A stretch of DNA of 64,000 bases from Actinomycetota bacterium (GTDB taxonomy: Bacteria > Actinomycetota > Coriobacteriia > Anaerosomatales > PHET01), in assembly GCA_029265315.1 (NCBI GenBank), contig JAJUJM010000002.1:186001-250000 (forward strand), in the 5' to 3' direction. Shown one piece after another: positions 19,534 to 28,984 of this stretch. The notes beneath the pieces were generated by a model. That model worked only from the letters and a program-made list of their open reading frames with translations, ran no database searches and was not told where the DNA came from. Made by a program: the position numbers and the translations under genes. The number at the start of each line of letters is the position of its first letter. Within the stretch, counting starts at the first letter, position 1.

Positions 19534-20636
19534 CGGTCCACCTCCCCGGTGAAGACCTCGTCGGCCAAGACGACCCGCTCCCCCGCGGCACGGCGGCGGG
19601 CGGCCTCAGCGAACGCCTGCACCGCGGGGCCGTCCACTGGCACGGGCGCTGGCGGCAGCGGGACGGACACGCCCTGGTCGGCCAGCGCGATGGACAGCCG
19701 CTCAAGCCCGATCGCGAACCCGGCGGCCGGTGCCGGAACGCCATACGCACCGAGCAGGTCGTCGTAGCGACCCCCGCCACCCAGCGCCACGCCCAGCCCG
19801 GGGACGTACGCCTCGAACACGAGCCCGGTGTAGTAATCGAACGAACGGATGATGCCGAAATCGGCCAGGACGCGGCCGGCGGCCCCCGCAGTCTCGAGCA
19901 GCTCCCACATGGCGGCGAACCGGGCGACCTCGCGACCGCCCACGAGCGGCTCCACCGTCTCGCGGCATCGACGGATCGCTTCGACCCCGCCTCGCAGGCG
20001 GACCACCTCGCGCAAGGCGTCGGCGATCGGTTCGGAGGCGCTGGCGGCCAGCCTGTCGAATGTCACGAGGTTGCGATCGTGGGCGGCGGCGAGCATCTGG
20101 GCGCGCCACGAGTCACCGAGTCCGGCTGCATCGATGAGCGCGAGCAGGATGGCGACGTCCCCGGCCACGATGGTGAAGTCCCTGAGCCCGGATGCGGTGA
20201 GCGCATCAGTGAGCACGGCTATGACCTCGGCGTCAGCAGCAGGGCCACCCACGCCAACGAGTTCGATCCCGAGCTGGGTGAACTGGCGCGACTGGCCACG
20301 CAACGACTCGTGCTCGCGGAACACCTGCGCCTCGTAGCGGAAACGCTTGGCCCCGGGTTCGTCCGCCATGCGCGCGGCATAGAGGCGCGCGATGGGGAGC
20401 GTCATGTCCGGTCGCAGGGCGAGCAGACGTCCGTCGGCGTCGAACAGCCGAAACGCCGTGCCCTGCAGATCACCCGCGGCCGCTGAGAGGATCTCGTAGA
20501 CCTCGACGACGGGGGTCTCGACCCGCTCGTACCCCCACGACGAGACGGCCGAGGAAACCGCCGAGCACACGGCCTCTCTCTCGGCCGCCTCGGCGGGCAT
20601 CACATCTCTGAAACCCCGAGGGGTGATGGGGCGCAT
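19530..20636 (-). CDS. hisZ: ATP phosphoribosyltransferase regulatory subunit
   Basis: HisRS-like protein without a tRNA-binding domain that activates short HisG and carries its histidine feedback site. The 368-residue sequence has the class II aminoacyl-tRNA synthetase motifs in modified form: ITPRGFRDVMP, LRPDMTLPIARLYA, KRFRYEAQVFREHE, FDYYTGLVFEAYVPG, GGGGRYDDLL and AGFAIGLERL. The start M-R-P-I-T-P-R-G-F follows GGAAGG. First gene of the his operon, 76 bp downstream of dnaE. Confidence 0.94.
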   Translation of the reverse strand: MRPITPRGFRDVMPAEAAEREAVCSAVSSAVSSWGYERVETPVVEVYEILSAAAGDLQGTAFRLFDADGRLLALRPDMTLPIARLYAARMADEPGAKRFRYEAQVFREHESLRGQSRQFTQLGIELVGVGGPAADAEVIAVLTDALTASGLRDFTIVAGDVAILLALIDAAGLGDSWRAQMLAAAHDRNLVTFDRLAASASEPIADALREVVRLRGGVEAIRRCRETVEPLVGGREVARFAAMWELLETAGAAGRVLADFGIIRSFDYYTGLVFEAYVPGLGVALGGGGRYDDLLGAYGVPAPAAGFAIGLERLSIALADQGVSVPLPPAPVPVDGPAVQAFAEAARRRAAGERVVLADEVFTGEVDR

Positions 20637-20672
20637 GGAAGACCTTCCGGGCTCGTGATGATGGCTCAGCGC

Positions 20673-20703
20673 CACTCTATCACAGTAGAGTAATAGAGTG
20701 CAA
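20673..20703 (-). promoter_or_regulatory. Candidate his-operon promoter with palindromic operator
   Basis: Between dnaE and hisZ, CACTCTAT (20673-20680) and ATAGAGTG (20693-20700) form an 8-bp inverted repeat. A tighter palindrome, CTCTA-N6-TAGAG, sits at 20675-20690. On the minus strand TTGCAC (20703-20698) could be the -35, and a TGTGATAGAG stretch about 17 bp on an extended -10, so the palindrome would cover the core promoter as a repressor site should. The regulator may be the TrpR-family protein encoded at 24167-24490; that link is inferred. Confidence 0.55.
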
Positions 20704-20712
20704 CCCGGCCCC

Positions 20713-23700
20713 TCACACCACTGCCGCGATGCCGAACAGCTCGCGCAGCTCGGCGTGCAGCGCACTCGACTCACCGTTCACTCTCTGGGGCATAGCACAC
20801 ACGATGGTCCTGTCGTTCTCCTCGTCGCGCACATGGAGCTCGACCATATCCCGTCCGGGGTACTGCGTCAGTATCTCCTTGAGCCGAGTGGCCCGCCCGT
20901 TGACGAGCGCCCCACCGTCCGCCGAGACGACGATCCGTCTGGGCGGCGCGCTGAAATGGTCTCCGTCGAACGGCTGCACGTCGCTCGCGATGAGCTTCGT
21001 GCCGCGGTCATCGACCTCCACCTTCGCCTTGATACGAAGGACGGCGTCCTCCTGTATCACATCGCGGAAACGCTCGTAGACCTGCGGGAACATGACGACT
21101 TCGGCTGAACCGTCCAGGTCCTCGAAGCCGAGCACGGCCATCATCGTCCCCTTCTTGGTGGGCTTGCGCGCAACAGAGGACACGAGGCCGGCGAACCAGC
21201 TCTCCCGCCCGCCGACGAGTGTGTCGACGTCTACGAGTGAGGACTCCTGCGCGGCACGCAACGCGGACTCGATCTCGCGAAGCGGATGGTCCGAGACGTA
21301 GATGCCGAGCATCTCCTTCTCGAACGCGAGCTTCATGCGCTTCTCCCACTCGATGCCGTCGGGCGCAGGCGCGTCGTCGCTGAAGCCGTGGTCGGCCGCA
21401 CCGTCGAGGTCGAACATCGAGATCTGACCCGCGTCCTTGTCCTTCTGGCGCTTGTTCGCCGCCTCGAGGACCGCTCCGTCGTCGATGAAGCCCATGAGTT
21501 GCCGCCGCGTGTAACCGGTCGAATCGAACGCACCCGCCTTGACGAGCGCCTCGAGCGTCTTGCGGTTCATCTGCTTCAGGTCGACCCTGCCGAGGAAGTC
21601 GTGGAGCGACGTGAACGGTCCGCCGCTGGCACGCGCCTTCTCGATCGACTCGACGACGCCCTCTCCCACGCCCCGGATCCCGGCCAGACCGAACCGGATT
21701 CCCACCCCCGGCACCGCCGTGAAGTCACAGCCCGACGAGTTGACGTCGGGTGGGAGCACCTTCATGCCGGCACGGTTGCACTCCGCGACGTACTTCACGA
21801 TCTCGTCGGTCTTGCCGGTGTAGCTCGTGAGGTTCGCGGCCATGAACTCGAGCGGGTAGTGCGCCTTGAGGTACGCGGTCTGCATCGTGAGCAGGCCATA
21901 GGCGGCCGAGTGGCTCTTGTTGAACGCGTACTCCGCGAACGGCAGGATGTCGGCCCACATCCGCTTGGCGAGCTCAGGGTCGAAGCCGTTCTTCTCGGCG
22001 CCCTCTACCCAGTCGGCCTCGAGCGCCTCGAGCACATCGAGCTGCTTCTTGCCCATGGCCTTGCGAAGCTTGTCGGCCTTGCCGGCTGAAAAGCCACTCA
22101 TCTCCATCGAGATGCGCATGACCTGTTCCTGGTAGACGATCGCGCCGTACGTCTCCTCGAGCACGCTCTTCAGACGCTCGTCGTAGTAGGTGACGGCGCG
22201 CTTGCCGTTCTTGCGGTCCACGAAGTCGTCGACCATGCCGGACTTGAGCGGACCGGGCCGGTACAAGGCAAGGATCGCGACGATGTCGGCGAAGCAGGTC
22301 GGCTTTAGCCGCTTGAGCAGCTGACGCATGCCTCCGGATTCGACCTGGAAGACCCCGGCGGTGTCGCCACGCTGAAGCAGGTCGAAGGTGGCCGGGTCGT
22401 CGAGTGGGAACGTGCTCGGGTCCAGCTTGACGCCGTGGTTGCGCTCGACGTTCTCGACCGCCTTGGCGATGACGGTCAGCGTGCGCAGACCCAGGAAGTC
22501 CATCTTGAGCAGGCCCATCTGGGCCACCGTCGGGCCGTCGTACTGGGTGATGACGGCGCCGCCCTTGGTGTCGTACTTGACGGGCACGTGCTCATGGAGC
22601 GGGTCGCGGCAGATGACAACGCCCGCCGCGTGCACGCCCTCGCCGCGCGTGATGTCCTCAAGGGCGCGTGCGGCGTCAACGATGCGCTTGATGTCGGGAT
22701 TGGAATCGTAGTCTGCCTTGAACTCGGCGTTTGCTTTGAGTGAGCCGTCGATGGTGGCGCCGAGGTCGTCGAGTATCATCTTCGAGATCTTGTCCGGGAC
22801 CCCGTACGGGTAACCCAGGACCCGGCCGGCATCGCGGACCGCGGCACGGGCCTTCATCTTGCCGAACGTGATGATCTGTGCGACCCGGTCGGCTCCGTAT
22901 TTCCTGCGCACGTAGTCGATGACCTCGCCGCGCCTCTCGTCATCGAAGTCCATGTCGATGTCGGGCATCTCGGAGCGCTCAGGGTTCAGGAAGCGTTCGA
23001 ACAGCAGGCCGTTCTCGATGGGGTCGAGCGCGGTGATCCCCAGCGCGTAGGCGATGATGGAGCCGGCGGCGCTGCCGCGGCCTGGCCCCACGCCGATGCC
23101 CTGCTCTTTGGCCCACCTCGTGAAGTCGGCGACGATGAGGAAGTACGGTGCGAAACCCTTCTCGTTGATGATGCCGAGCTCGTAGTCGAGCCGTTCAAGC
23201 ACCTCGTCGGGAATCGGGTCGCCGTAGCGCTCCTTCAGGCCGGCAAGGCACTCCTGGCGCAGGTAACTCTCCTGATCGAAGCCTTCCGGCACGTTGAACG
23301 CCGGCAGGACCATCTTGTCGAACTCGATCGACACGTCGCACTTCTCGGCGATCTCGAGCGTGTTGGCGAGGGCCTCCGGATAGTCGGACAGCGCGGACGC
23401 CATCTCCTCGGCCGACTTCATGTAGAACTCGTCGCAGCTGAACTTCATTCGCCCGGCCTGGTCGATGGTCGAGTTGGTCCCGATGCACAGGAGCAGGTCC
23501 TGCGTCTCGGCGTCAGCGCGCTTCAGGTAGTGGATGTCGTTCGTCGCCACGAGCGGCAGACCGGTCTCTCGTGCGAGCTGCGCTATCTCCGCCGCGAGCT
23601 GGGTCTGGGTGACGCCGTTGTCGGCGGTGATGCCCTGGTTCTGGATCTCAAGGTAGAAGTCCCCGGGGGCGAAGGTCGCAGCGAGGCGTTCCGCCCACCG

Positions 23701-24156
23701 GCGCGCTTCGTCAGGGTAGCCCTGCTCGATGGATTTCGAGACGATGCCCTGCATGCAGGCCGACGTGCAGATCAGGCCCTCTGAGTAGCGCTCCAGGCTC
23801 GCCATGTCGACCTGAGGTTTGTAGTAGAACCCGTTGACGGCGGCATCGGACACGAGCGCCATGAGGTTGCGGTAGCCCTGGTTGTTCTTGGCGAGCAGCA
23901 CGAGGTGGTACAGGTTCGGCTTGCCGCCCGTCAGCACGCGCTCAGGCATGAAGTAGACCTCGCACCCGATGATCGGCTTGAGGCCCGCCTGCGTCGCCGT
24001 GCGGAAGAAGTCGACCGCACCGTACATGTAACCGTGGTCGGTGACGGCGAGCGCCGGCATCTTGAGCTCCAGCGCACGGCTGACGAGGTCTTTGACCCGC
24101 GCGGCACCGTCGAGCAGGGAGTACTCCGAATGGGTGTGCAGATGCACGAAGGACAT
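20713..24156 (-). CDS. dnaE: DNA polymerase III alpha subunit (DnaE)
   Basis: Replicative polymerase catalytic subunit, 1147 residues. Visible in order: N-terminal PHP domain (FVHLHTHSEYSLLDG, ALAVTDHG); palm motifs with GPGRGSAAGS and the catalytic PDIDMDFDDERR; the third palm Asp region DFLGLRTL; an HhH segment; and a C-terminal OB fold with DLDGSAEVVMFP. This is the DnaE type, without the internal exonuclease of PolC. ATG 24156 follows GGGGAG. It lies 10 bp after the TrpR-family gene and upstream of hisZ on the same strand, so some read-through into his is possible. Confidence 0.97.
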   Translation of the reverse strand: MSFVHLHTHSEYSLLDGAARVKDLVSRALELKMPALAVTDHGYMYGAVDFFRTATQAGLKPIIGCEVYFMPERVLTGGKPNLYHLVLLAKNNQGYRNLMALVSDAAVNGFYYKPQVDMASLERYSEGLICTSACMQGIVSKSIEQGYPDEARRWAERLAATFAPGDFYLEIQNQGITADNGVTQTQLAAEIAQLARETGLPLVATNDIHYLKRADAETQDLLLCIGTNSTIDQAGRMKFSCDEFYMKSAEEMASALSDYPEALANTLEIAEKCDVSIEFDKMVLPAFNVPEGFDQESYLRQECLAGLKERYGDPIPDEVLERLDYELGIINEKGFAPYFLIVADFTRWAKEQGIGVGPGRGSAAGSIIAYALGITALDPIENGLLFERFLNPERSEMPDIDMDFDDERRGEVIDYVRRKYGADRVAQIITFGKMKARAAVRDAGRVLGYPYGVPDKISKMILDDLGATIDGSLKANAEFKADYDSNPDIKRIVDAARALEDITRGEGVHAAGVVICRDPLHEHVPVKYDTKGGAVITQYDGPTVAQMGLLKMDFLGLRTLTVIAKAVENVERNHGVKLDPSTFPLDDPATFDLLQRGDTAGVFQVESGGMRQLLKRLKPTCFADIVAILALYRPGPLKSGMVDDFVDRKNGKRAVTYYDERLKSVLEETYGAIVYQEQVMRISMEMSGFSAGKADKLRKAMGKKQLDVLEALEADWVEGAEKNGFDPELAKRMWADILPFAEYAFNKSHSAAYGLLTMQTAYLKAHYPLEFMAANLTSYTGKTDEIVKYVAECNRAGMKVLPPDVNSSGCDFTAVPGVGIRFGLAGIRGVGEGVVESIEKARASGGPFTSLHDFLGRVDLKQMNRKTLEALVKAGAFDSTGYTRRQLMGFIDDGAVLEAANKRQKDKDAGQISMFDLDGAADHGFSDDAPAPDGIEWEKRMKLAFEKEMLGIYVSDHPLREIESALRAAQESSLVDVDTLVGGRESWFAGLVSSVARKPTKKGTMMAVLGFEDLDGSAEVVMFPQVYERFRDVIQEDAVLRIKAKVEVDDRGTKLIASDVQPFDGDHFSAPPRRIVVSADGGALVNGRATRLKEILTQYPGRDMVELHVRDEENDRTIVCAMPQRVNGESSALHAELRELFGIAAVV

Positions 24157-24166
24157 GGACGCTCCC

Positions 24167-24490
24167 CTACTCGCTCGGTACGCTGTCGGTGACGTGCCCG
24201 GCTTTCGCGAGCCGGTCCAGCACGACCGCGTAGCCGTCGGCCCCGTAGTTGAGGGCCTTGCTCACGCGCGAGATCGTGGTCGCCGAGGCGCCGGTCTTCT
24301 CTTGGATGGCGGTGTAGTGTTCCCCCGCGGCCAGCAACCGGGCGACCTCCAGACGGCTCGCCATCTCCTGGATCTCGCGAACGGTGCACAGGTCCTGCAG
24401 GAGCGCGTACGCGTCATCGCTGTTCTCAAGCGTCAGCAACGCGTGGAGCAACTGCTCCACCTCGCGCGTGCGAAGGCGGTCATCGGGCAT
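24167..24490 (-). CDS. yerC: YerC/YecD-type TrpR-family transcriptional regulator
   Basis: A 107-residue all-helical protein of the TrpR superfamily: a helical N terminus (EVEQLLHALLTLENSDDAYALLQDLCTV), REIQEMASRLEVARLLAAGEHYTAI, then the helix-turn-helix QEKTGASATTISRVSKALNYG. YerC-type proteins are linked to control of histidine (and sometimes tryptophan) genes in Gram-positive bacteria; I recall this from comparative genomics and have not checked it. A good palindrome lies in the his promoter 3.5 kb away, so it is a likely his repressor. It precedes dnaE by 10 bp, and its own promoter region shows no clear copy of that palindrome. Confidence 0.85.
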   Translation of the reverse strand: MPDDRLRTREVEQLLHALLTLENSDDAYALLQDLCTVREIQEMASRLEVARLLAAGEHYTAIQEKTGASATTISRVSKALNYGADGYAVVLDRLAKAGHVTDSVPSE

Positions 24491-24682
24491 ACGTGAACGG
24501 CTCCCCCGAAACGGCGTGAAACCACAAGATATCGGGGTGAGGATAGCATGGGGGGCCGACATGATGTGCCTGTGGATAGCCGAACGGTTGTTCGTCTGCG
24601 ACGAGCGGCGGAGCCCGTTCGAGAGGCGCGGCATTCGCCTGCGCCAGCGGCCACAGCATCCCATCAGACGGTGACGCCGGGG

Positions 24683-25441
24683 CTAGCAGGGCTCCCCGAC
24701 GACGTTGACCAGAGAGCCGACCCCCTCGATTCGCACTTCGACCACATCACCGTGATGGAGCGGGCCGATCCCGCCGGGTGTGCCGGTGAGCACGACATCG
24801 CCCGGTACGAGGGTCATCACCTTGCTCGCGAAGCTAACGAGTTCGAACGGGTCGAACAGCATGTCGCTCGTACGAGCGGACTGGCGGCGCTCGCCGTTGA
24901 CGTAGCACTCCACAGCGAGGTCGTACGGGTCGACGTCGGTCTCGATCCACGGGCCAAGCGGACAGAACCCGTCGAAGCCCTTTGCGCGCGTCCACTGCCC
25001 GTCGCGCTTCTGCAGGTCGCGGGCGGTGACGTCGTTGCCGCACGTGAAGCCCAGCACGTTGGCGGCCGCCTCCTCGGGCGTCGCATTGTGGGTCCTGCGG
25101 CCGATCACGACGCCCAGCTCCGCCTCGTGGTCCACCCTTCCCGCGCCGGAGGGCAGCGGGATGGTCTGCTGCGCCCCGATGACGGAGGTCGACGGCTTCA
25201 GGAACAACACGGGCTCGGTGGGCAGCTCGTGTCCCATCTCGACGATGTGCGTACGGTAGTTGAGTCCCACGCACACGACCTTCGTGGGTAACGTGGGCGC
25301 AAGCAGGTGGGCCTCGTGAAGGGCGATGATGCCCTCCGGTTCCCATGCCGCGAACGGCTCATCACTGATGAGGGTGACGGTATCGTCGTCGGCCAGTCCG
25401 TAGCGGCAGTCACCCTCGAAGAGCACCCGGACGACCCGCAT
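24683..25441 (-). CDS. Fumarylacetoacetate hydrolase (FAH) family protein
   Basis: A 252-residue enzyme of the FAH superfamily, which hydrolyses or decarboxylates 2-oxo/1,3-dicarbonyl acids with Mg2+. Seen: VVCVGLNYRTHIVEMG, FLKPSTSVIG, the metal-binding DHEAELGVVIG, GFTCGNDVTARDLQ and a C-terminal TGTPGGIG. ATG 25441 follows GGGAGAG; an earlier in-frame ATG (25492) lacks a good ribosome site. It is last in a minus-strand run ilvE-cimA-ligase-FAH, about 100 bp after the ligase gene. The substrate cannot be told; acylpyruvase or oxaloacetate decarboxylase-like activity is common in this family. Confidence 0.88.
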   Translation of the reverse strand: MRVVRVLFEGDCRYGLADDDTVTLISDEPFAAWEPEGIIALHEAHLLAPTLPTKVVCVGLNYRTHIVEMGHELPTEPVLFLKPSTSVIGAQQTIPLPSGAGRVDHEAELGVVIGRRTHNATPEEAAANVLGFTCGNDVTARDLQKRDGQWTRAKGFDGFCPLGPWIETDVDPYDLAVECYVNGERRQSARTSDMLFDPFELVSFASKVMTLVPGDVVLTGTPGGIGPLHHGDVVEVRIEGVGSLVNVVGEPC

Positions 25442-25542
25442 ACCACTCTCCCGGACACGTTCGAGGGAATCGTTTCTGACTTCAGGTTCCATAAGCGAGG
25501 CTCTACTCCTGCACGCGGCACAGGTTCATTCGGCGAACGGTC

Positions 25543-27372
25543 TCATTTCTGGCTCTGTGTGGCGTCCAACAGCAGACGATACCTGTCCCACAAGGGCACC
25601 ACCGAGCGCCACCCGCGATTCTCCTCGAGCACCTGCCGCGCGCGATCGGTCATACCAGCAGCAAGGTACGCATGTGCGAGCTCCAATCTCGCTTCGGGCA
25701 GTGCGGGACTGAGCCGGATCGCGCGCTCCAACCGATCGATCTCCCAGCTCAGATCAGTTCGCCCGCTGTCCATGGCGGCTTCAATACTGAGTCTGACGAG
25801 CTCCACGAGGTACGGGGCGTATCCGCGGATCTCTTGCGGCGCGGAGTCGACCGCCCGCTGGTAGCGCCTCTGCGCCCCCGCGTCCCGTGCGCGCGAGAGC
25901 AACCTGCCTTCCTGCCAGAGGCGAGCGTATCGGTAGTACGCGACGTGTGGTTGCAGTCGAGACGCTTGCGCAGGCCCACTCGACGAGTCAAGAACCGAAC
26001 GGCTCTTCATGAAGATGTACCATCCGCCGACCGCTGAGCCTGCGATCAGCGCCGCCACGAGCGTGGCGACAGAAGCCACAAGCCAGCGCGGCTTCGCGAA
26101 GCGCTTCACCTCGGGCCAAGGCCGTGGGTCAGGAGGTCTTACCACCGCGAGGCCTGTGAGCATGAGCGGCATGCCGCCGAAGAGAAGCGGGAACGGCGTG
26201 AAGATCGTGGCGTAGCCGAATCCGAGCGCTCCTAGGGCGAAGGCCCATCGCAGGTTGAACCCTTCGGCGGTCTTGAACGGAGAGCGCAACACCTGAAACG
26301 CCCATGTCAAGGCGAGTGCCGCGAACGTCCCCAGGCCCAGCAGACCGAATTCCAGCGGTATGAGCATGATCGCTGAGTGCGGGTCGACGGGGAGTGCTGC
26401 GTCCGGTTGAGCGTCATGTTCCAGGAGGAACAGACGCTTCGAGAAGAGTCTCTGCCCCTCGAACGCATACTGGTCCGGACCGATGCCCGTGAGCAGGTTC
26501 TCACTGATCTCGATTCCCGCCACGCGCCACATCTCCAGTCGCGTCGCGGCGCTCGCGCCGAGCACGTTCCGTTCCAGAAAGGGGCGCACCGCATCAGGCA
26601 CCGCGTCCGTGACATACATCGCTCCCGCCGCTACGAACAGCGCGAGCGCCGTAGCGAGTGAGACGAGAATCCCCCGGCGGAGCAGCTCGCTCACCCCCAT
26701 CAGCGAGGGCGCGAAGATCGCCATGAAAAGCACCGTCACCGCGAGCCCGATGTAGCCGGAGACGGTACCTGCGATCAGGATGCTGACCGCCAACGCGGCA
26801 GCTCCGACGCGCCACCATCCGCTTCGTGTCGCTCCGGGCTGAACGGCGAAAGCCAACGCGACGGGGAGCATGAGGACCATCATCGGCGCGAAGTAGTCGG
26901 CATTGCGGAATCCGAAGGTGACCCGACCGGTGAGAAGCTTCTCAATCGAACCGACGATGGCGACCGGCAGTACCCACAGGAACTGGAGCTTCAGCGCTTT
27001 GAGAGTGGTCGATGAGAGGGTGACCCGTGCAGATGCCCCGACTATCACGAGCAGTGCGATCCAGTAGGCGGCCGATACGCTTGTCGGACCGCCGTAGGTC
27101 AACGCGATGCCGGGGAACCTCGACCTCACCCCCGAGAGCACCACGACGAAGCTCGCGACCGCGAGGAACGCGGTCAATGTCCGCCGTGAGCGGTCAAGTC
27201 GCTCCAGACCGCCAGCCGCCCACACCAACAGCCACACGGCAGCACTGAGGAGCACCGATGCGAACCGCGCGTACGCCGCCCCGATGACCGGCAGCCACGC
27301 AATCGAAGAGAAGCCCGTGAGCGTGATCGCACACGCCTGCAGGGTGGTGGGCTTAGGGGTCTTCAGGCTCAC
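25543..27372 (-). CDS. O-antigen ligase/Wzy-like polytopic membrane protein with C-terminal helical repeats
   Basis: A 609-residue protein with about a dozen hydrophobic segments in residues 10-460. The Wzy_C-type periplasmic loop carries NVLGASAATRLEMWRVAGIEISENLLTGIGPDQYAFEG and a later DPHSAIMLIPLEFG. The soluble C terminus (about 480-609) has TPR-like helices (SPALPEARLELAHAYLAAGM). Proteins of this type join or polymerise undecaprenyl-linked glycans, or glycosylate exported proteins. GTG start overlapping the cimA stop (GTGA), so it is embedded in an amino-acid operon. One of three such proteins within 9 kb. Confidence 0.8.
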   Translation of the reverse strand: MSLKTPKPTTLQACAITLTGFSSIAWLPVIGAAYARFASVLLSAAVWLLVWAAGGLERLDRSRRTLTAFLAVASFVVVLSGVRSRFPGIALTYGGPTSVSAAYWIALLVIVGASARVTLSSTTLKALKLQFLWVLPVAIVGSIEKLLTGRVTFGFRNADYFAPMMVLMLPVALAFAVQPGATRSGWWRVGAAALAVSILIAGTVSGYIGLAVTVLFMAIFAPSLMGVSELLRRGILVSLATALALFVAAGAMYVTDAVPDAVRPFLERNVLGASAATRLEMWRVAGIEISENLLTGIGPDQYAFEGQRLFSKRLFLLEHDAQPDAALPVDPHSAIMLIPLEFGLLGLGTFAALALTWAFQVLRSPFKTAEGFNLRWAFALGALGFGYATIFTPFPLLFGGMPLMLTGLAVVRPPDPRPWPEVKRFAKPRWLVASVATLVAALIAGSAVGGWYIFMKSRSVLDSSSGPAQASRLQPHVAYYRYARLWQEGRLLSRARDAGAQRRYQRAVDSAPQEIRGYAPYLVELVRLSIEAAMDSGRTDLSWEIDRLERAIRLSPALPEARLELAHAYLAAGMTDRARQVLEENRGWRSVVPLWDRYRLLLDATQSQK

Positions 27373-28940
27373 CGCTCACCGGGAAGCGATGCCGGGCGCG
27401 ACAACCCGTACTCCACCGAATCGACGAGCGCCTCCCACGAGGCTTCGATGATGTTCTCCGAGACGCCCACCGTGCCCCACGACTCACGTGAGTCGCCGGT
27501 CTCTATGAGGACCCGCGTGACGGCGCCCGTGCCCTTCTTGTCGTCGAGCACACGCACCTTGAAGTCCTCAAGGGTGATCTCCTTCAAGGCGGGATAGAAC
27601 CGCTCGATCGCGATACGCAGCGCCTTGTCGAGAGCGTTCACGGGACCGTTGCCCTCAGCGGTCGCGATGTAGCGGTGCCCCTTCACGTGGACCTTGATGG
27701 TGGCCTCTGTCATGACGCGCCCGTCCTCGCGCTTCTCGGCGATGACACGGAAGCTCTCAAGGCGGAACAGCGGCTCGTACGTGCCCAGGCGCTTCTTCAG
27801 CATGATCGCGAGTGATGCGTCGGCCGTCTCGAAGCTGTAGCCCTTGTGCTCGAGCTCCTTGATCGAGTCGAGCACCTTGGCCGCGGTGTCACCGGAGAGC
27901 TCGATGCCGAGCTCCTTCGCCTTCATCGTGAGCGACGCCCTGCCAGCGAGCTCGCTCACGACGATGCGAGCGAGGTTGCCCACCGCGGCCGGATCGATGT
28001 GCTCGTAGGCCTCGGGGAGGCGGGCAGCGGCGCTCGCATGCACGCCGCCCTTGTGTGCGAACGCGCTCGCTCCCACGTACGGCTGGTGCGGGTTGGGCGC
28101 GAGGTTCGCCGTCTCGGCGATGAAGTGACTCGTCTCGGTGAGGAGTCTGAGCTGCTCGCGCGTGATGCACTCATCACCCATCTTGAGCACGAGCGAGGGG
28201 ATGATCGTGAACAGGTCGGCGTTGCCGGCGCGCTCGCCGTAGCCGTTCGCGGTGCCTTGCACGTGGACACAACCCGCCTCGACCGCCACCAGAGAGTTCG
28301 CTACGGCACACCCGGCATCGTCATGAGCGTGGATCCCAAGGGGCGCGTCGATCGCGAGGGCCACCTCGTTGACCGCTCGGAGCACCTCGTGGGGCAGCGT
28401 GCCGCCGTTTGTGTCGCACAGCACGACGGCATCGGCACCGGCCTCGTGGGCCACTCGGCAGACCTCCAACGCATAGCCGGCGTTGGCCTTGTACCCGTCG
28501 AAGAAGTGCTCCGCGTCGAAGAAGACGGTGCGCCCGGCCGCTTTGAGGAACGCGACCGAGTCACGCACCATGGCCAGGTTCTCGTCGAGCGTGGTCTGCA
28601 AGGTCTCTGTGACGTGGATGTCCCACGCCTTGCCGAAGATGCAGAGCGCACTGCAACCCGTGTCCAGCAGCGCACGCAGACCCTCATCGTCCTCCGGCGC
28701 GATGTCCTTGCGACGCGTCGAACCGAAGGCTGTGATGGTGGCGGTCGCAAGCGAGAGGTCACGCGCCCGTTCGAAGAACTCGATGTCCTTCGGGTTCGAG
28801 CCGGGGAAGCCACCCTCGATGTAGTGGACGCCGAGCGCATCGAGCTTCGAGGCGATGCGGAGTTTGTCCTCGACCGACAGCGACAGCCCTTCGCGCTGTG
28901 TGCCGTCCCTGAGTGTCGTGTCATACAACGTGACAGCCAC
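27369..28940 (-). CDS. cimA: (R)-citramalate synthase
   Basis: Condenses pyruvate with acetyl-CoA to citramalate, the threonine-independent entry to isoleucine. The 523-residue DRE-TIM metallolyase has LYDTTLRDGTQREG, GVHYIEGGFPGSNPKD, the CimA/LeuA-like second domain LGIHAHDDAGCAVANSL, and FAHKGGVHASA, plus a C-terminal LeuA-type dimer domain likely giving isoleucine feedback. CimA identity is favoured over a second LeuA by the length and the FPGSNPKD and HFFDGYKAN motifs. It starts with GTG 28940 after AGGGAA. It shares leuCD and ilvBNCD/ilvE with the other branches, all in this window. Confidence 0.92.
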   Translation of the reverse strand: MAVTLYDTTLRDGTQREGLSLSVEDKLRIASKLDALGVHYIEGGFPGSNPKDIEFFERARDLSLATATITAFGSTRRKDIAPEDDEGLRALLDTGCSALCIFGKAWDIHVTETLQTTLDENLAMVRDSVAFLKAAGRTVFFDAEHFFDGYKANAGYALEVCRVAHEAGADAVVLCDTNGGTLPHEVLRAVNEVALAIDAPLGIHAHDDAGCAVANSLVAVEAGCVHVQGTANGYGERAGNADLFTIIPSLVLKMGDECITREQLRLLTETSHFIAETANLAPNPHQPYVGASAFAHKGGVHASAAARLPEAYEHIDPAAVGNLARIVVSELAGRASLTMKAKELGIELSGDTAAKVLDSIKELEHKGYSFETADASLAIMLKKRLGTYEPLFRLESFRVIAEKREDGRVMTEATIKVHVKGHRYIATAEGNGPVNALDKALRIAIERFYPALKEITLEDFKVRVLDDKKGTGAVTRVLIETGDSRESWGTVGVSENIIEASWEALVDSVEYGLSRPASLPGER

Positions 28941-28984
28941 GCGGTTCCCTGGCCTTTCGCCCGTACGGCACGACGCTGCGCCCC

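Noticed and set aside
27369-28940. cimA read as a second leuA or homocitrate synthase
   Set aside because: leuA is elsewhere in the window, and the length and HFFDGYKAN/FPGSNPKD motifs favour citramalate synthase.
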